From Nectonema munidae (Eukaryota; Nematomorpha; Nectonematoida; Nectonematidae): a stretch of 64,000 nt of DNA. The notes under the pieces are model-generated. The model ran no database searches. It saw only the letters and a list, made by a program, of their open reading frames with translations, and was not told where the DNA came from. The translations under genes were made by a program, and so were the position numbers. Positions within the stretch are counted from its first letter, which is position 1. Every line of letters starts with the position of its first letter. The stretch is taken from the NCBI GenBank assembly GCA_030549495.1, contig JAUIRK010000058.1:417501-481500 (forward strand), read 5' to 3'. Positions 22,640-34,204 of the stretch are shown here, piece by piece.

Positions 22640-23099
22640 GAGGTCACAGAAGATATGGAATGTGGCAATGATGGAGCAGATTTAACCTTGAAAGAATTGT
22701 CTAATAGAATTGTTAGAAATAAATTTGAAGAATGCGAATTTGAACAAATTAATGAATGAAAAACATGGAAAACACAATTATTAGAAAGCTTTTTGCAAGA
22801 TAATGGGGAAGAAACAGAAGATTGTACAGAAAAAGACTCCCTAAATTAAAAGAAGAAAATTTTAATATACCCATGATATGAAGTAGAAGAAACTTTGCAA
22901 ACGTTGTATAGATTTTACTAATCAAGTTGAACAGCGAAGAATTAAGTAAAGAGGACATTTTGAAAGAAGCGCAACTGTGTGCCTTTTTTTAAATAAAGTG
23001 GGGAACAAATTTTTTAAAACCAATTTCTTGTTTTATTTTGATATAACTTAAAAAGGGGCAAATAAAAAATGGCTTATTCTTGATAAACGGGACTACTGT
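22640..23099 (+). mobile_element. pogo/Tigger-like DNA transposon, 3' remnant (tentative)
   Basis: A degraded plus-strand frame (DLTLKELSNRIVRNKFEE, later ILKEAQLC) looks like the tail of a DDE transposase of the Tigger/jerky type. Downstream, at about 23074-23098, the sequence read on the minus strand begins CAGTAGTCCCGTTTATCAAG, in the style of pogo-like TIRs. The rest of the element and the TA duplication are not evident. Confidence 0.4.
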
Positions 23100-24102
23100 C
23101 TAAACCAGATACTTTTTCGATCCTATAGGAATTAGGTTTGGACAGGTTTGACAATATTATCTTTCTGTTCTTAATAATTGGCTAAATTATATAAAAGCTA
23201 ATGTAAGGCCGAATTTACAGGATATTAGCCAAATTGGACAAAAATTATAAAACTGATCACAAATTATTTATAGGTTAACAGTAACAGCAATTTAAATCTA
23301 GTGATAAAAATATTTCCAGAATCAAATTTAGCATGATAGATTATATATAAGTTTACCTTAAAATATTGAAAAAAATGTTTGGCGTTAAGTCACATGTGTA
23401 AGCAAATTTACTGACAAGTGAATAATTTGGAATAAATTAAACACCAAAATTAAGACAATAATTGGCAAGAAATTCATGCAACTAGAATTTATTTTGCAGT
23501 TTATATATTCTACACTGATGAACTGAAGGATGATAGTCAAAAATGAAACATATTAATGAAATTTCATAAATTTTCCTGGAGGAATTTGGAATTTCTTTTT
23601 GAGGATGAGAATTATGTGAAATTTTGAAGTTACAAAAAAATCAAGAATGCAGAATCCCACTGTGCAACAAACTAGCGTGTTCGTGTAATCTTTCCCGCCA
23701 TGGATGTAGTTCAATCGCTAATAAACGCTTTCAAAAAAAGTTTTTTTAAAGAAAGCTTTCAAATTACCGGTTCTAGTTAAAGTCTATGCGGAAAGGCTTC
23801 GTCTGTCTTTTTGAAAAGGCAAAGGTTCAATACTACATTCCAAATTAGGAGAGATAGAAAAGGTTTTAATGGTAGTGGAAGGAGAGTATTAAGTTCAATC
23901 ACATGCAAGTTGAGAGCTAATGAAATAATGCTTCGTATTCTAAGCAAAACTGATTCTCATCAACTGTTGGTATCAAACTCCAGAGGGATTATTAGGAAAA
24001 TTTGGAAGTGTCTAGAAAATAGTATTTATTAGTATAATAACGAAGAAAAAACCGTTAAATATATTAAAAGTTAGATCACAAAACAACAAAGAATATCCTA
24101 CA
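23100..24102. other. Spacer between the pogo-like remnant and ALG1
   Basis: Mostly AT-rich. The stretch 23640-24040 is a little less so and contains a 73-codon open frame (23811-24032) without any recognisable motif. I do not call it a gene. Confidence 0.4.
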
Positions 24103-25338
24103 TTAGCTGAGTAAATAGGAAAAACACTCTTTCCAATTTTGATGCCAATCCTTCGTATGGTCGTTGATATATTCCTTCAACTGATTCAAATCAAGCATTT
24201 CTTCTCTATTCTCATCTCTATCGAATACGTTTGAAAGATGTTGAAAAAGTTCATCCTCATCACTGAAAAGGAGGCCGTTGAAGCCTGGCTCTATTTGTTC
24301 TCGAATCGCTGGATAATCGTAGGAGAGGACTGGAAGGGAACAACTGAACATGTCAATCACTTTCATCGGCAGATCCAAGCCACTTGAAGAAGAGTGTAGG
24401 CAGAGGCCAATATCACAACACGCTAGCAATTTGAAGTATTCATTGGATTTGAGCCATGGAAAAAAAACTTTAATATTTGCGTAGTTTCTGCAACGAATCA
24501 CACTTTCGTAATGTGCCTTTGTGTCTCCTTTGCCTGTCATGATAAGAACAAGGCTTTGCAAATCTGGGAATTGAGTTGAAGCATCTTCGTATTTGTCTAA
24601 GGCTTTAACAAGCAAATCAAAATCATCATCCTCGCCCCAACTTGAGCTTGTAACTACCAAACCAACATTCTTTTTATCCACGCAAAATTTTTCGTAAATG
24701 AAATCTTCTTTCTCGCGATCGGATAAACTTTTTGCACAATAACTGACAGGCAAATCATAAACAACGATCGAAGACAATCCCCAATTCTCTTTCAGGGAAT
24801 GTTGCATAGCTTTTGATACACAGAGATTGCAATGAGAGAAGTAACCTAGGAAATTTTCTAAAATTTCGTAAAACTTCACAAGGCACATTTTAATCGCATG
24901 CGTGTTTGTTTTCTTTATCTTGTAAAGCGTGTAGCCGAAGTTGTGCCAGTCAATAATTATTTTCGTTTTTCTCCAGTAAAATATTTTAAACAAATACAAA
25001 ATTGGCATAACAGCTATCATTGGCGGATTCTGCACCATTACCACCTCAGGTATACTTGGCATACAAATCAAATAGTAGAGGAGTGTAAAAAAAGTAAAAA
25101 GAACTTTTAAAAAAGAGCAGATGAAAAGGGGAATCATATCCATGTAGAGTGACGGTAGCTTGGGTAGAGGAGAAATAAAAATGTTTAAATTTTTGGTGAC
25201 TTCTTCAAATGCCTCATTTTCCAAAAATGCAAAAATTGTGACATTGAAATTTTCTTTGGCTAACGATATGGCGTGATTCTGCATCCTAGGGCTTCTACCA
25301 ATATCCCCGATTGTGATGACAACTGCTGTTTTTTTCAT
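24103..25338 (-). CDS. ALG1: ALG1 beta-1,4-mannosyltransferase
   Basis: Adds the first mannose from GDP-mannose to GlcNAc2-PP-dolichol on the cytosolic face of the ER, the committed mannose step of N-glycan precursor assembly. The 411-residue frame carries the family signatures: GDIGRSPRM at 11-19, DWHNFGY at 130-136, NLCVSKAM at 171-178, SSSWGEDDDF at 231-240, TGKG at 268-271, and the donor-site HSSSSGLDLPMKVIDMFSC at 315-333. A hydrophobic stretch covers about 67-92. Human ALG1 is 464 residues and starts with a membrane anchor lacking here. The frame stays open 12 codons upstream of this ATG with hydrophobic residues (FVFVFIA) after an AAG that could be a splice acceptor, so an upstream exon may supply the anchor. 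The loop before SSSWGEDDDF is shorter than in the human protein. Single exon as seen. Same strand as the HOGA1-like gene, 2.4 kb away. Confidence 0.95.
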   Translation of the reverse strand: MKKTAVVITIGDIGRSPRMQNHAISLAKENFNVTIFAFLENEAFEEVTKNLNIFISPLPKLPSLYMDMIPLFICSFLKVLFTFFTLLYYLICMPSIPEVVMVQNPPMIAVMPILYLFKIFYWRKTKIIIDWHNFGYTLYKIKKTNTHAIKMCLVKFYEILENFLGYFSHCNLCVSKAMQHSLKENWGLSSIVVYDLPVSYCAKSLSDREKEDFIYEKFCVDKKNVGLVVTSSSWGEDDDFDLLVKALDKYEDASTQFPDLQSLVLIMTGKGDTKAHYESVIRCRNYANIKVFFPWLKSNEYFKLLACCDIGLCLHSSSSGLDLPMKVIDMFSCSLPVLSYDYPAIREQIEPGFNGLLFSDEDELFQHLSNVFDRDENREEMLDLNQLKEYINDHTKDWHQNWKECFSYLLS

Positions 25339-25785
25339 AGCAATGAAAACGAAGACAAAGTCGATTAAAGTGTCTTAATGCTAAATTATAAATAAATATC
25401 AATTTTTTTTGAATAAAATAAAATTTAAGAAATTAAATGTTCCCAAATAAAATACTTTCATGTTATTCAAAAATTAGTTACTTTCATAGAGCCTAGCACA
25501 AGAGACGCTCTGACACATGTTAATTTTTTGACTATTGTTAATAGTCCTAATTTTGCAACCAATAGTCATACATTTGCAATAAATACTCATATCTTTGCAA
25601 TATTTAAGTATGCATTTGCAATCATTAGTCATACATCTGTAATTAATTGTGTCGACATAGATTTTTATTCGTCATTCATTTTTACTTATAACGTAGAGTA
25701 TTTTTTAACCAAAAAAATTATAAAATTAGAATTATAAAATTTGTTATACATTGAAACTCCAAGAATTTTTCAATATAAACAATCG
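25339..25785. other. 5' flank of ALG1
   Basis: AT-rich region upstream of ALG1 containing a short 21-bp minisatellite. No promoter motif can be singled out. Confidence 0.35.
25537..25645 (+). repeat. 21-bp minisatellite, about 5 units
   Basis: Degenerate units of the form AATAGTCATACATTTGCAAT follow each other at a 21-base period. Because 21 is a multiple of three, it yields a repetitive open frame that should not be taken for a gene. Confidence 0.65.
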
Positions 25786-25789
25786 CAAT

Positions 25790-26160
25790 CACCAGATGAA
25801 ATTTAGTTGATTGCCTCTATTAAGTTTAGCTTTCCAAATTGAAAAAACATTTTCAATTGGATTCAAAAATAGAGAATGGGGTGAAAGGTGAAACAAATTC
25901 ATGTTTTCAGTGATAATAATCCTTTATAATGATGAATTCTTGCATTATCAAGTACAAGAATTGAATCCATTATATTTTTATCAGGGCTAGCTCATGGCTG
26001 CAATAACAGAAATATTCCTACTTCTTCCATTGGGAACAGGAACATAAGATGGAAAACCTTTTTTTCCACGCCCTTTTTTGGCCTTGATGAAATAGAGAAA
26101 CCTTCCTCGTCAATAAAAGAAAATGTTAATGCCTTGTTTCAGCTTAAGGTCTTGTTTATA
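25790..26160 (-). pseudogene. IS630/Tc1-mariner-type transposase, C-terminal part
   Basis: On the minus strand, broken frames keep the three catalytic blocks of a DDE transposase in order: FIDEEGF (first Asp, near 26110), ILVLDNARIHH (second Asp, near 25950) and HLSPHSLFLNPIENVFSIWK (final Glu, near 25850). At least two frameshifts and a stop. The matching N-terminal part lies at 32649-32948 on the same strand, so the gene appears to have been split by a later 6.5-kb insertion. Confidence 0.75.
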
Positions 26161-27328
26161 AAACATGTATGATGATCGGATTATAGGATGTAATGATCAT
26201 TCGAATACATTATAATGTAAGATAAGAGAATAAAAGAGGGAATGCAGACTTTCGAGTCAACTCTGAAATTCCTATATAAAATATTTTACAAACGATGTGA
26301 GAGCTATATAATAATAATCCATTGTTTCAATATGCACACAATAAGTAAGCAATGTTTATCACAGTGTCTCCTTGTAGTATTTTTGAGCAAACACACATTG
26401 ATGATCCACTAGATTTTCTCATCTTCTGTCACAGTGACTATTTCTCTTTCTGTCTCCTGTTTTTCTCTTCATCTTTATCTGCTAAAACTCAATAACTCTA
26501 GCTCTCTTCTCTCATTCAATCACTCTTTTCTCATTCAAGCTCTCTTCTCTCTAATTTGTATTTAGAGTTAAATTAAAAATAATTCTATTTTATCTTATTA
26601 GAAACTAGTTTTTAATATTGTCAGACTCGTGTAAATTTTTTTTAAACAAAGGTCACTTTTAATCTTTATCAGTACGTTTGTTACATTTGAAAACTTTAAT
26701 TTTTTCAAGTTAAGAAATTTTTTTCAATAGCTATTTGGAAATGAATATTTTGACTAGCTATTCAGCTTAAAAGCAAGAATACTCTATTCGTTTAATATTT
26801 GAGCAGAGATTTTTTTATAATGTTCAAATGTTAAATTTTGTAAGTAACACTGTACATAATTAATTAAATCATTTTTTTAAGAAAATTTGTTGATTATTAT
26901 TATAATAAATATATAATATCGAAACAAATTGTTTCAGTTGTTAAAAATGTACTTGATATATTTATGACAGCTGTCAGATTATGTTAGTTTAAATGATTTT
27001 TAATGATTTAGTTTCTTAGACTCAAATAATTTTACAAAAAGTGATTAAACTACCGTTTTTTGTATACTGATTCCTTACAAAATGCAAAAAATACAAGCAT
27101 TACCAAATCACCTTATAAGGATTAGCTACGTAAACGTTGGCTTTTATTGCTTATAAAAACTTGAAAATATCAAATAAACTATCTCATTTTTTATGCCTCT
27201 TATTATTTTGAAATTATTCTGAGAACAGACAGTTTCATTTTAAATAGTGAAAATTGCTTTATTAGTTTATTTTGTCTCCTTTCTCTCTTATGTTAATTAT
27301 GTAGCAAATTTTTCAATTTTGAGTGAAA

Positions 27329-27480
27329 GGTAAGGTAAAGGTATCGTGGGTGTGTTTTCATTGACAATACCGCGATGTACCGCTTGTCAAACTATGAATA
27401 AATTAGTATCGATGAAGAATCGAATCCAGAGGCTTCTGTGCTGAGTCCATCATCTCAACCAACCTGCCATGCCACCCATA
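27329..27480 (-). repeat. tRNA-derived SINE, inside element X copy A
   Basis: On the minus strand: GGCATGGCAGGTTGGTTGAG with an A-box-like start, a B-box-like GGATTCGATTC, and a GCGGTACATCGCGG body end. The same SINE sits at the same place in copy B, so it was there before the copies split. Confidence 0.7.
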
Positions 27481-28069
27481 GAGTATGCTGTAGGGGATAC
27501 GTCAAATTAGTTTTCAAAAAACTTAAGTTATGTTCTAAATTTTTTTAGTTTTTGTTGAAGCTCTATAACATTTTTTCCTTAAAAGTTATAATAAAAGACA
27601 AAACATTGCAAAAGGTTAAAAGTTGTTATTTTAAAAAACAAATTATTTTAAGAACAAGTTAACCAATCGTTGTTTGATTTGCATGCCCCTGTTGTGAATC
27701 ATACATGCTTTCCATACATTTTCAAACAGTCTTTTTTATTCCACCTTACCATGTTTTTAGCAGTCCCTTGACATTTTGAAACAGTTCTTGATAAGATTTT
27801 TAATTCTTCCTTAAATTTGATATAAAAAAAGAGATCTTTTTGTATTGGAAGCTTTTTTTCCATTTAAGCCAAATACAATTAAAATTTCCAACATATTTTT
27901 GTAAGTCCTATTTTTGGAATTTTTGATATAGCAAATAATTATGCGCTATTTTTAAATTTTACATATTGTGCAGGATTACGTCAAGGATGATATGTTTAAT
28001 TAAGATATTAACCCTATTAGTGCTGGGCAAAATTTGTCCGCTAAAGTGCCCCCCCCCCTATTTTTCTCA

Positions 28070-29360
28070 GATATTAATAAGTTTTTATATATATTTTTAA
28101 TGTTACATATATATTTCAACTATGTTGAATTCAGTGGTGATGTCCATTTTTTATCAAAATCAATCAAACCTGTCAAAAAATTGATTTATATTTGACAGCT
28201 CACCTCAAAAAGGAACTTTTTAATTAAATAATTAAATAAAGTTTTTTACGCATGTATACCCATTTTCAAATATGCTGAATTCAGTGGTGATATTCATTTT
28301 TTATGAAAATCAATCAAACCTGTCAAAAAATTGATCTAAATGTGACAGCTCATCTCAAAAAGGAACTTTTTATCTAAATAAGTATATAAAGATTTTTACA
28401 CATGTATACCCATTTTCAAATATGCTGAATTCAGTGGTGATATTCATTTTTTATGAAAATCAATCAGACCTGTCAAAAAATTGATCTAAATGTGACAGCT
28501 CATCTCAAAAAGGAACTTTTTATCTAAATAAGTATATAAAGATTTTTACACATGTATACCCATTTTCAAATATGCTGAATTCTGTGGTGATATTCATTTT
28601 TTATGAAAATCAATTAAATCTGTCAAAAAATTGATCTAAATGTGACAGCTCATCTCAAAAAGGAACTTTTTATCTAAATAAGTATATAAAGATTTTTACA
28701 CATGTATACCCATTTTCAAATATGCTGAATTCAGTGGTGATATTCATTTTTTATGAAAATCAATCAGACCTGTCAAAAAATTGATCTAAATGTGACAACT
28801 CATCTCAAAAAGAAGCTTTTTATCTAAATAATGTTTTTTACAATTATATACCCATTTTCAAGCATGCTGAATTCAGCGGTGATATTCATTTTTTTTTATA
28901 AAAATCAATTAAAGTTATCAACCCATTGATTTATATATGACAGCTCATCTTAAAAAGAAACTTTTTATATAAGTAATAATATAAAGTTTTTTACAAATAT
29001 ATACTCATTTTAAGAATGCGTAATTAAGTGGTAATATTCATTTTTTTTATGAAAATCAATCAAAACTGTCAAAAAATTGATTTATTCCAAAAAGAAACAT
29101 CTTATCCGAATAATTATATAAAGTTTTTTACACACATATACCCATTTTCAAGTAGGCTGTGTTTATTGGTTATATTCCTTTTTTTTATAAAAATTAGTCA
29201 AACCTGACAAAATAATTTAAATATAACAGCACATGTCAAAATTAAAATTTTGATTCTTTTAAAGTTTTTTATACATTTCAAGTATGCAAAATTTAATGGT
29301 GATGTTCATTTTTTATGAAATCAATAAAACCTGTCAAAAAATCGATTAAATCTGCAAATC
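28070..29360 (+). repeat. Tandem array, 150-bp unit, about 9 copies
   Basis: The marker GCTGAATTCAGTGGTGATAT recurs near 28122, 28271, 28421, 28571, 28721 and 28864, then in worn form near 29012, 29149 and 29277. The four middle units have a period of exactly 150 and are nearly identical; units become shorter and more diverged towards the right. It lies inside element X copy A and is absent from copy B. Confidence 0.9.
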
Positions 29361-30435
29361 AATGTCAAATATATAAACATAAAAATAACTTCTACTTGCA
29401 GTATTTCTCTGGTAATTATTTTCTTAATTTATTTAATAAACCAACTTTAGGTGTTTAATTCACTCAAAATATTTCATTCTACAGTAACTTATGTAACTCA
29501 ATAGGATCTCCATCTTTTTGGCTACAAATTCGTTTCAGCTCGTAATCTCTACGTCATATTATAATTTACAGTATGTAATTTTGGTATTCATTCTATGATG
29601 ATCCTTTCTTGGTAGCTCTTTTTTCATTAGAAATTTATATTCTTCAATGTGTGTTCGAAAATTTTTTTATAAGGATAAAATTACTTTTTTCCTCTCTCAA
29701 AGCATTCTGATTAAAGAATCTTCTTGGTGATCTTAGACTTTTTTTTATCAGTATCGTGTATTTTATTATCAAGCCTGAATATTTGTCAACCAATCTTATT
29801 TCAAAGGCTTTTTCTGATGAATCATTCGTGATGTTGATTGTTCAATTACAAAAAGTTTTCAACGTTCTTCATCTAAAAAATTATCTCTTTGACACAAAAG
29901 GAAACAGATGGACAAATTCAATTTAAATTAAAAATATCTTGATAGTGACTAAATTCTTAATTGGCACCTGTGCCATTTTTGATAAATCTGACCTATTCTA
30001 AATTTTCAGATTTCCTACCCATCTTAGCTAAATGTTACTGTAATCCTAGATGATAAGCTTTAGATTTAAATATTTTTCCTTTGTAAAAGAGGAACTTCTT
30101 TTTCACAGTAAAAATCCTTTTTGAAGCATCTAATATTATATAATTAAACCACTTCCTAGTTCATTAGAACATTGTAGATCTTCCATTTAGTCAAGATACA
30201 TATTTTTTTAATTATTTGTTTTGATCACATGTTCTCTTTTCAATTAGTTATCAACTTAGTTCCTTCTCTCATACAAATTTTCAAAAGATTTTATAATATG
30301 TTTTATTTTTTTTTAATAAATATTTCATACCTAAGATGATTGTAGAAAGTATTATAAGCCAAAATATACAAAAAAAAAGTATATTTTTACTATATACCTA
30401 ATATGCAGCCATTTTTTGAAATTTTTTTACAGAAC
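29361..30435. other. Spacer between the two arrays in element X copy A
   Basis: AT-rich, single-copy-looking DNA. No open frame or repeat structure is supported. Confidence 0.5.
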
Positions 30436-30439
30436 TGTT

Positions 30440-31880
30440 TTTCAGGCATACATTACTAATTCAATTGCCACTTCAAGATATTTTTTAACCGTATTATTCA
30501 AAATCCAGTACAGAAATAAAATAAGCATAATCGATTTGGTATAAAACAGATATTTTATTTTTTTGAAAATATTTTTGAAAACAGTATCTAGAAGTAAACC
30601 GCAAATCTTATTCAAGCTTTCAGATATTTTAAAACCATAAATGCCAAACCTGAGTCCAAAAATGAAACCAGCATCTTCCATTTGACATAAAAACACATAT
30701 TTTATTTAAATTTCAAAAATATTTCTGCAGACATTAGACGTAAATCGAAAATTTGATACACTTTCAGACATTTAAAACCTCTAAATGCAAAAAATGATTT
30801 CAGAAATAAAAATTATCATGGTCGAATTGGTATAAAAACATATATTTCATGTAAAATTAGAGAGAATATTTTTGGATATAGTTTTCAGACATAAACAGCA
30901 AATTTGATTGACACTAGCAGTAAAACCTCTAAATGCGAAAACTGTGTTCAGAAATGAAATCATCATGATATATTTGCTATAAAAACAAATTTTAGAACTA
31001 AACGCAAATTTAAATGATACTTATATGTATTTTCAAATTCAAACTGCAAAAATTGAGTCCATAAATGAAACTAGCATGGTTGATTTGGTATAAAAACATA
31101 TATTTAATTGTAAAATTTAAATGAATGTTTTTGGAGACAATTTTTAGAAGTAAACCGCAAATTTGATTAACACTTATAGGCATTTTCACATCTTAAATGT
31201 AAAAAATGAGTTCAGAAATGAAAACAGCATGATTGATTTGCTATAAAAACATATATTTCAAGAGAATATTTTTGGAGACAATTTTCAGAAGTAAACCGCA
31301 AATTTGATTAATACTTATAGGTATTTTCAAATCCTAAATGTAAAAAATGGGTTCAAAAATGAAAACACCATGATCGATTTGGTATAAAAACAAATATTTC
31401 ATGTAAAATGTGAAGGAATGTTTTTGAAGATAATTTTTAGAAGTAAACCGCAAATTTGATTAATACTTATAGGTATTTTCAAATCCTAAATGTAAAAAAT
31501 GAGTCCAGAAATGAAACCAGCATGTCCGATTTAGTATAACACATATATTTCATTGCAAAATTTGAATGAATGTTTTTGGAGATAATTTTTAGAAGTAAAC
31601 CGCAAATTTAATTAACACTTATAGGTATTTCCAGATCCTAAACGTAAAAAATTAGTCCAGAAATGAAACCAGCATGGCCGATTTAGTATAATACATATAT
31701 TTTATGTAAAATGTGAAGGAATGTTTTTGGAGACAATTTTCAGAAGTAAACCGCAAATTTGATTAATTCTTATAGGTATTTTCAAATCCTAAATGTAAAA
31801 AATGAGTCCAGAAATGAAAACAGCATGACCGATTTAGTATAAAAACATATATTTTATGTAAAATTTGAAGGTATATTTTA
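30440..31880 (+). repeat. Second tandem array, ~150-bp unit, 9-10 copies
   Basis: The marker AGTAAACCGCAAATTTGATT recurs near 30591 (variant), 31149, 31290, 31442, 31592 and 31744, with weaker units at about 30743, 30888 and 30997. The period is 141-152. The unit sequence differs from the array at 28070 although the period is the same. The 84-codon frame at 30442-30696 is a by-product. Confidence 0.85.
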
Positions 31881-32374
31881 TTAGATATATTTTTGATCAA
31901 TCAAAATTTTGATTGACATTTTCTAAAAATTAGCCATGATTATTGAAAAAATTAAATATATAAAGTGTTATGCGTTCCAAACTGTATATAATTATAAATT
32001 TTCAAGGTATTATATAATATAGATCTTAAGTTATAAGGTTAAGTACAGATAATGTCAAAATTTTGCTGTAATTTTTTATTTTGATTGACAGTTTTGGACA
32101 TGAAGGGGTCATTCAACTACCATAAAAATGGTTTCAAAAGATGCAGCTAGCGATTTTAGGAAAAGTCACAAAATTTGAAGGGATATGATTCAGCCAATTT
32201 TCTACAATTAATTTTTTAGTGAAGGGGGGCGTTTTACTTATTATTTATAATTTTTACTTATTATTTTAAGATTGCTTGAATATTTGGTCTCCCGTGGTAT
32301 TTCCAGACCACTAATTTTGAAAATTTCAAAAAAAATTTCGCCCCCGCCTAATAATTTTGAGGATATGCGCCCAA

Positions 32375-32648
32375 GTTATAGGTAACTTAACTTGGTAGCG
32401 TATTCTATTCTTTTTTCAATCGTGGTTGCACAGTTTCTTCTTTGTGGTACTAAAACATACTTGTTTTAATTGTTAACCATCGTGTTGCCACTTATCAGTG
32501 TAGGCCCTTACATGTATAACCACGCACAGTTAAATCGTTATAACCACCATAATCATGAAAATAGCTAAGCCCGGATATTAGAATATCCCGGATTATGTCA
32601 TAATTTATTCATACACGGAGGGTATGACAATAAGCGGGCTCCACTGTA
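32375..32648 (-). mobile_element. End of a pogo/mariner-like element, TIR at the right
   Basis: Read on the minus strand from 32646 it begins CAGTGGAGCCCGCTTATTGT right after a TA dinucleotide (32647-32648), as pogo-like elements insert at TA. A near-palindrome of CCCGGATATT and AATATCCCGG lies at about 32570-32591. The other end was not found; element X copy A adjoins it on the left and may have landed in it. Confidence 0.45.
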
Positions 32649-32948
32649 CTTTCAATTGTATAGTGAAAAGCTTTTAAACATCTATCATTTGTACTTGTAC
32701 TTATCTGTAATTTTAGTTCATTCATTACTTTTTCTTGAAGTTTTGAGAAAGTAAGCAATGGATTATCATCAAACCATGAATGAATTATCAGCATATACTT
32801 GGAGCTTCGATCGCCTCCACAACTTTTATTATCAATCTGTTTTGTTTTTTCCCATTGAGAAATAATTTTTGAAACAGTGGATTGATGTAATCCCAAAATT
32901 CTTAATCCCATTTGAAATTCGATTACGAGAATTAGATGCAGAACTCAT
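32649..32948 (-). pseudogene. IS630/Tc1-type transposase, N-terminal part
   Basis: The start ATG is at 32948 (MSSASNSRNR), followed after one frameshift by a helix-turn-helix region (LGLHQSTVSKIISQWEK) and a second DNA-binding segment (GGDRSSKYMLIIHSW, LTFSKLQEKV). This layout, paired HTH before a DDE domain, is usual in IS630/Tc1 transposases. Coding similarity stops exactly at the TA where the pogo-like end begins. It continues at 25790-26160 on the same strand. Confidence 0.7.
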
Positions 32949-33755
32949 TACAAAATATTAAAAATACAGGTTAAAATTTTTAAGTTGAGAACAAGACAGA
33001 TATTCACTATATTGAAAGCATATGAAAACTGAGAGAAAAATTATTTTAATGTTTACTTTTAATCAAACTATCTTAATAATAATAAATGTTTCTCATATAA
33101 TAATTAAAATAAAACATTACTAAATAACTGTTAAAAAATACTTTTTGGAATCAGAATTTTTTAATTAAGTGATTTTTTATTTTAATAATATAGGCCCGTA
33201 CACAGGGGAAAACGTGTAAAGTCATTATATATTTTTATTAAATAAAACTTTCTAAATTTTTTCAATTTTATTTCGTAGGTTTCGATATTTTTGAGCTAAA
33301 AATAAAAATTTTAAGTGATTTGAAAATGTATATGAGAAATTATAAATTTACAAAATTTTTAAATTGCCTGAAACGAAATTTAATGACTTACAAATAGGAC
33401 ATCAAAAATTAGGACAAAACTAGTTCAAATAAATAATATTTTTTTAAAAAAATTACATTAAAAATATTTTATAAGATGCTTTTTTTCCAAGGCTTGGTAG
33501 TGGATATTTGAAAATTATTCTTATTCCTAATTCAGAGAAAAAAAAATTTACAATCTTGTTCTTAATCTTACAACGGAGCAAAAAATATTACCCTAAAAAT
33601 ATTTTGTCATCGTATTAATAATTATTCAGCAAAATTTAAGAGCTTAGTTATATTATATGTTAATTACTAATCAAGTTTCAATTAAATGTAACTGAAAAAA
33701 ATTTATTTAAAAATAACTAAAACGACTAAGTGAAACAAAGAGCTATTATTAAATC
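32949..33755. other. AT-rich spacer
   Basis: Nothing recognisable on either strand. Confidence 0.6.
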
Positions 33756-33759
33756 ATAT

Positions 33760-34050
33760 CATGTTAGATCTTAGAAATAAGATAGATTCAAACAATATGA
33801 ATAATGGAGTAAAAAATATACTACTTTACTTTTTCCCCTTTGACTGTTTTTTTACTAATTTAAGTCTTTATTATATCGTTTTTTTTCTTATACTTTTTTT
33901 TATATCGTTTAGATATCTCCTTATGCGGCTTTATGGCCTTGCGAAATATTTTTTTGTTATATTCCATATCTATATTATTTTTTATGTGTGTATGTAAACC
34001 TTGTTATCTTCACTCTATGGTAAATAAACTTCTTCTTTTTCTTCTTAATT
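33760..34050 (+). repeat. LINE-like 3' tail with (TTC)n end
   Basis: T-rich stretch ending GTAAATAAACTTCTTCTTTT, the kind of 3' end seen on many Jockey/R1-type LINEs. The GCGGCTTTATGGCCTTGCGA motif near 33920 recurs as GCGGCCTTAAGGCC at 34930, tying the two stretches together. The 78-codon frame inside is not a gene. Confidence 0.45.
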
Positions 34051-34204
34051 TAAGTTTCCTGGAATGCTAAGATATAAAAGTAAAAAATACCCTATCTTGC
34101 ATAAATTATTTGACATTTTATATTTTTATTTGAATCTACTATCTATATATTCACTGATCATATCCTGCCAAAAACTAATAATTCACACTAAGTTATGAAT
34201 AAAA

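Larger units (their letters stand above)
26165..32374 (+). mobile_element. Large repeat element X, copy A, expanded by satellites
   Basis: The left 1.4 kb (26165-27560) matches, inverted, 47200-48790 of copy B over its whole length, including a SINE. The right end (32270-32374) matches, inverted, the start of copy B at 46577-46690 (shared GGTCTCCCGTGGTATTTCCA). Copy B is 2.25 kb; copy A is 6.2 kb because the middle has grown two ~150-bp tandem arrays. The right end, read inward, has GGGCGCATATCCTC, like the CAGGGCCGTACATC end of copy B. It looks like a non-autonomous DNA transposon with hAT-style ends; no coding region is seen. Confidence 0.6.

Noticed and set aside
25537-25645. CRISPR-like array
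   Set aside because: Units are contiguous without unique spacers and the genome is eukaryotic; likewise for the 88- and 150-bp arrays.
25528-25737. 69-codon repetitive frame
   Set aside because: Generated by the 21-bp minisatellite, whose period is a multiple of three.
33761-33997. Small membrane protein
   Set aside because: The hydrophobic frame comes from a T-rich LINE-like 3' tail ending in (TTC)n.
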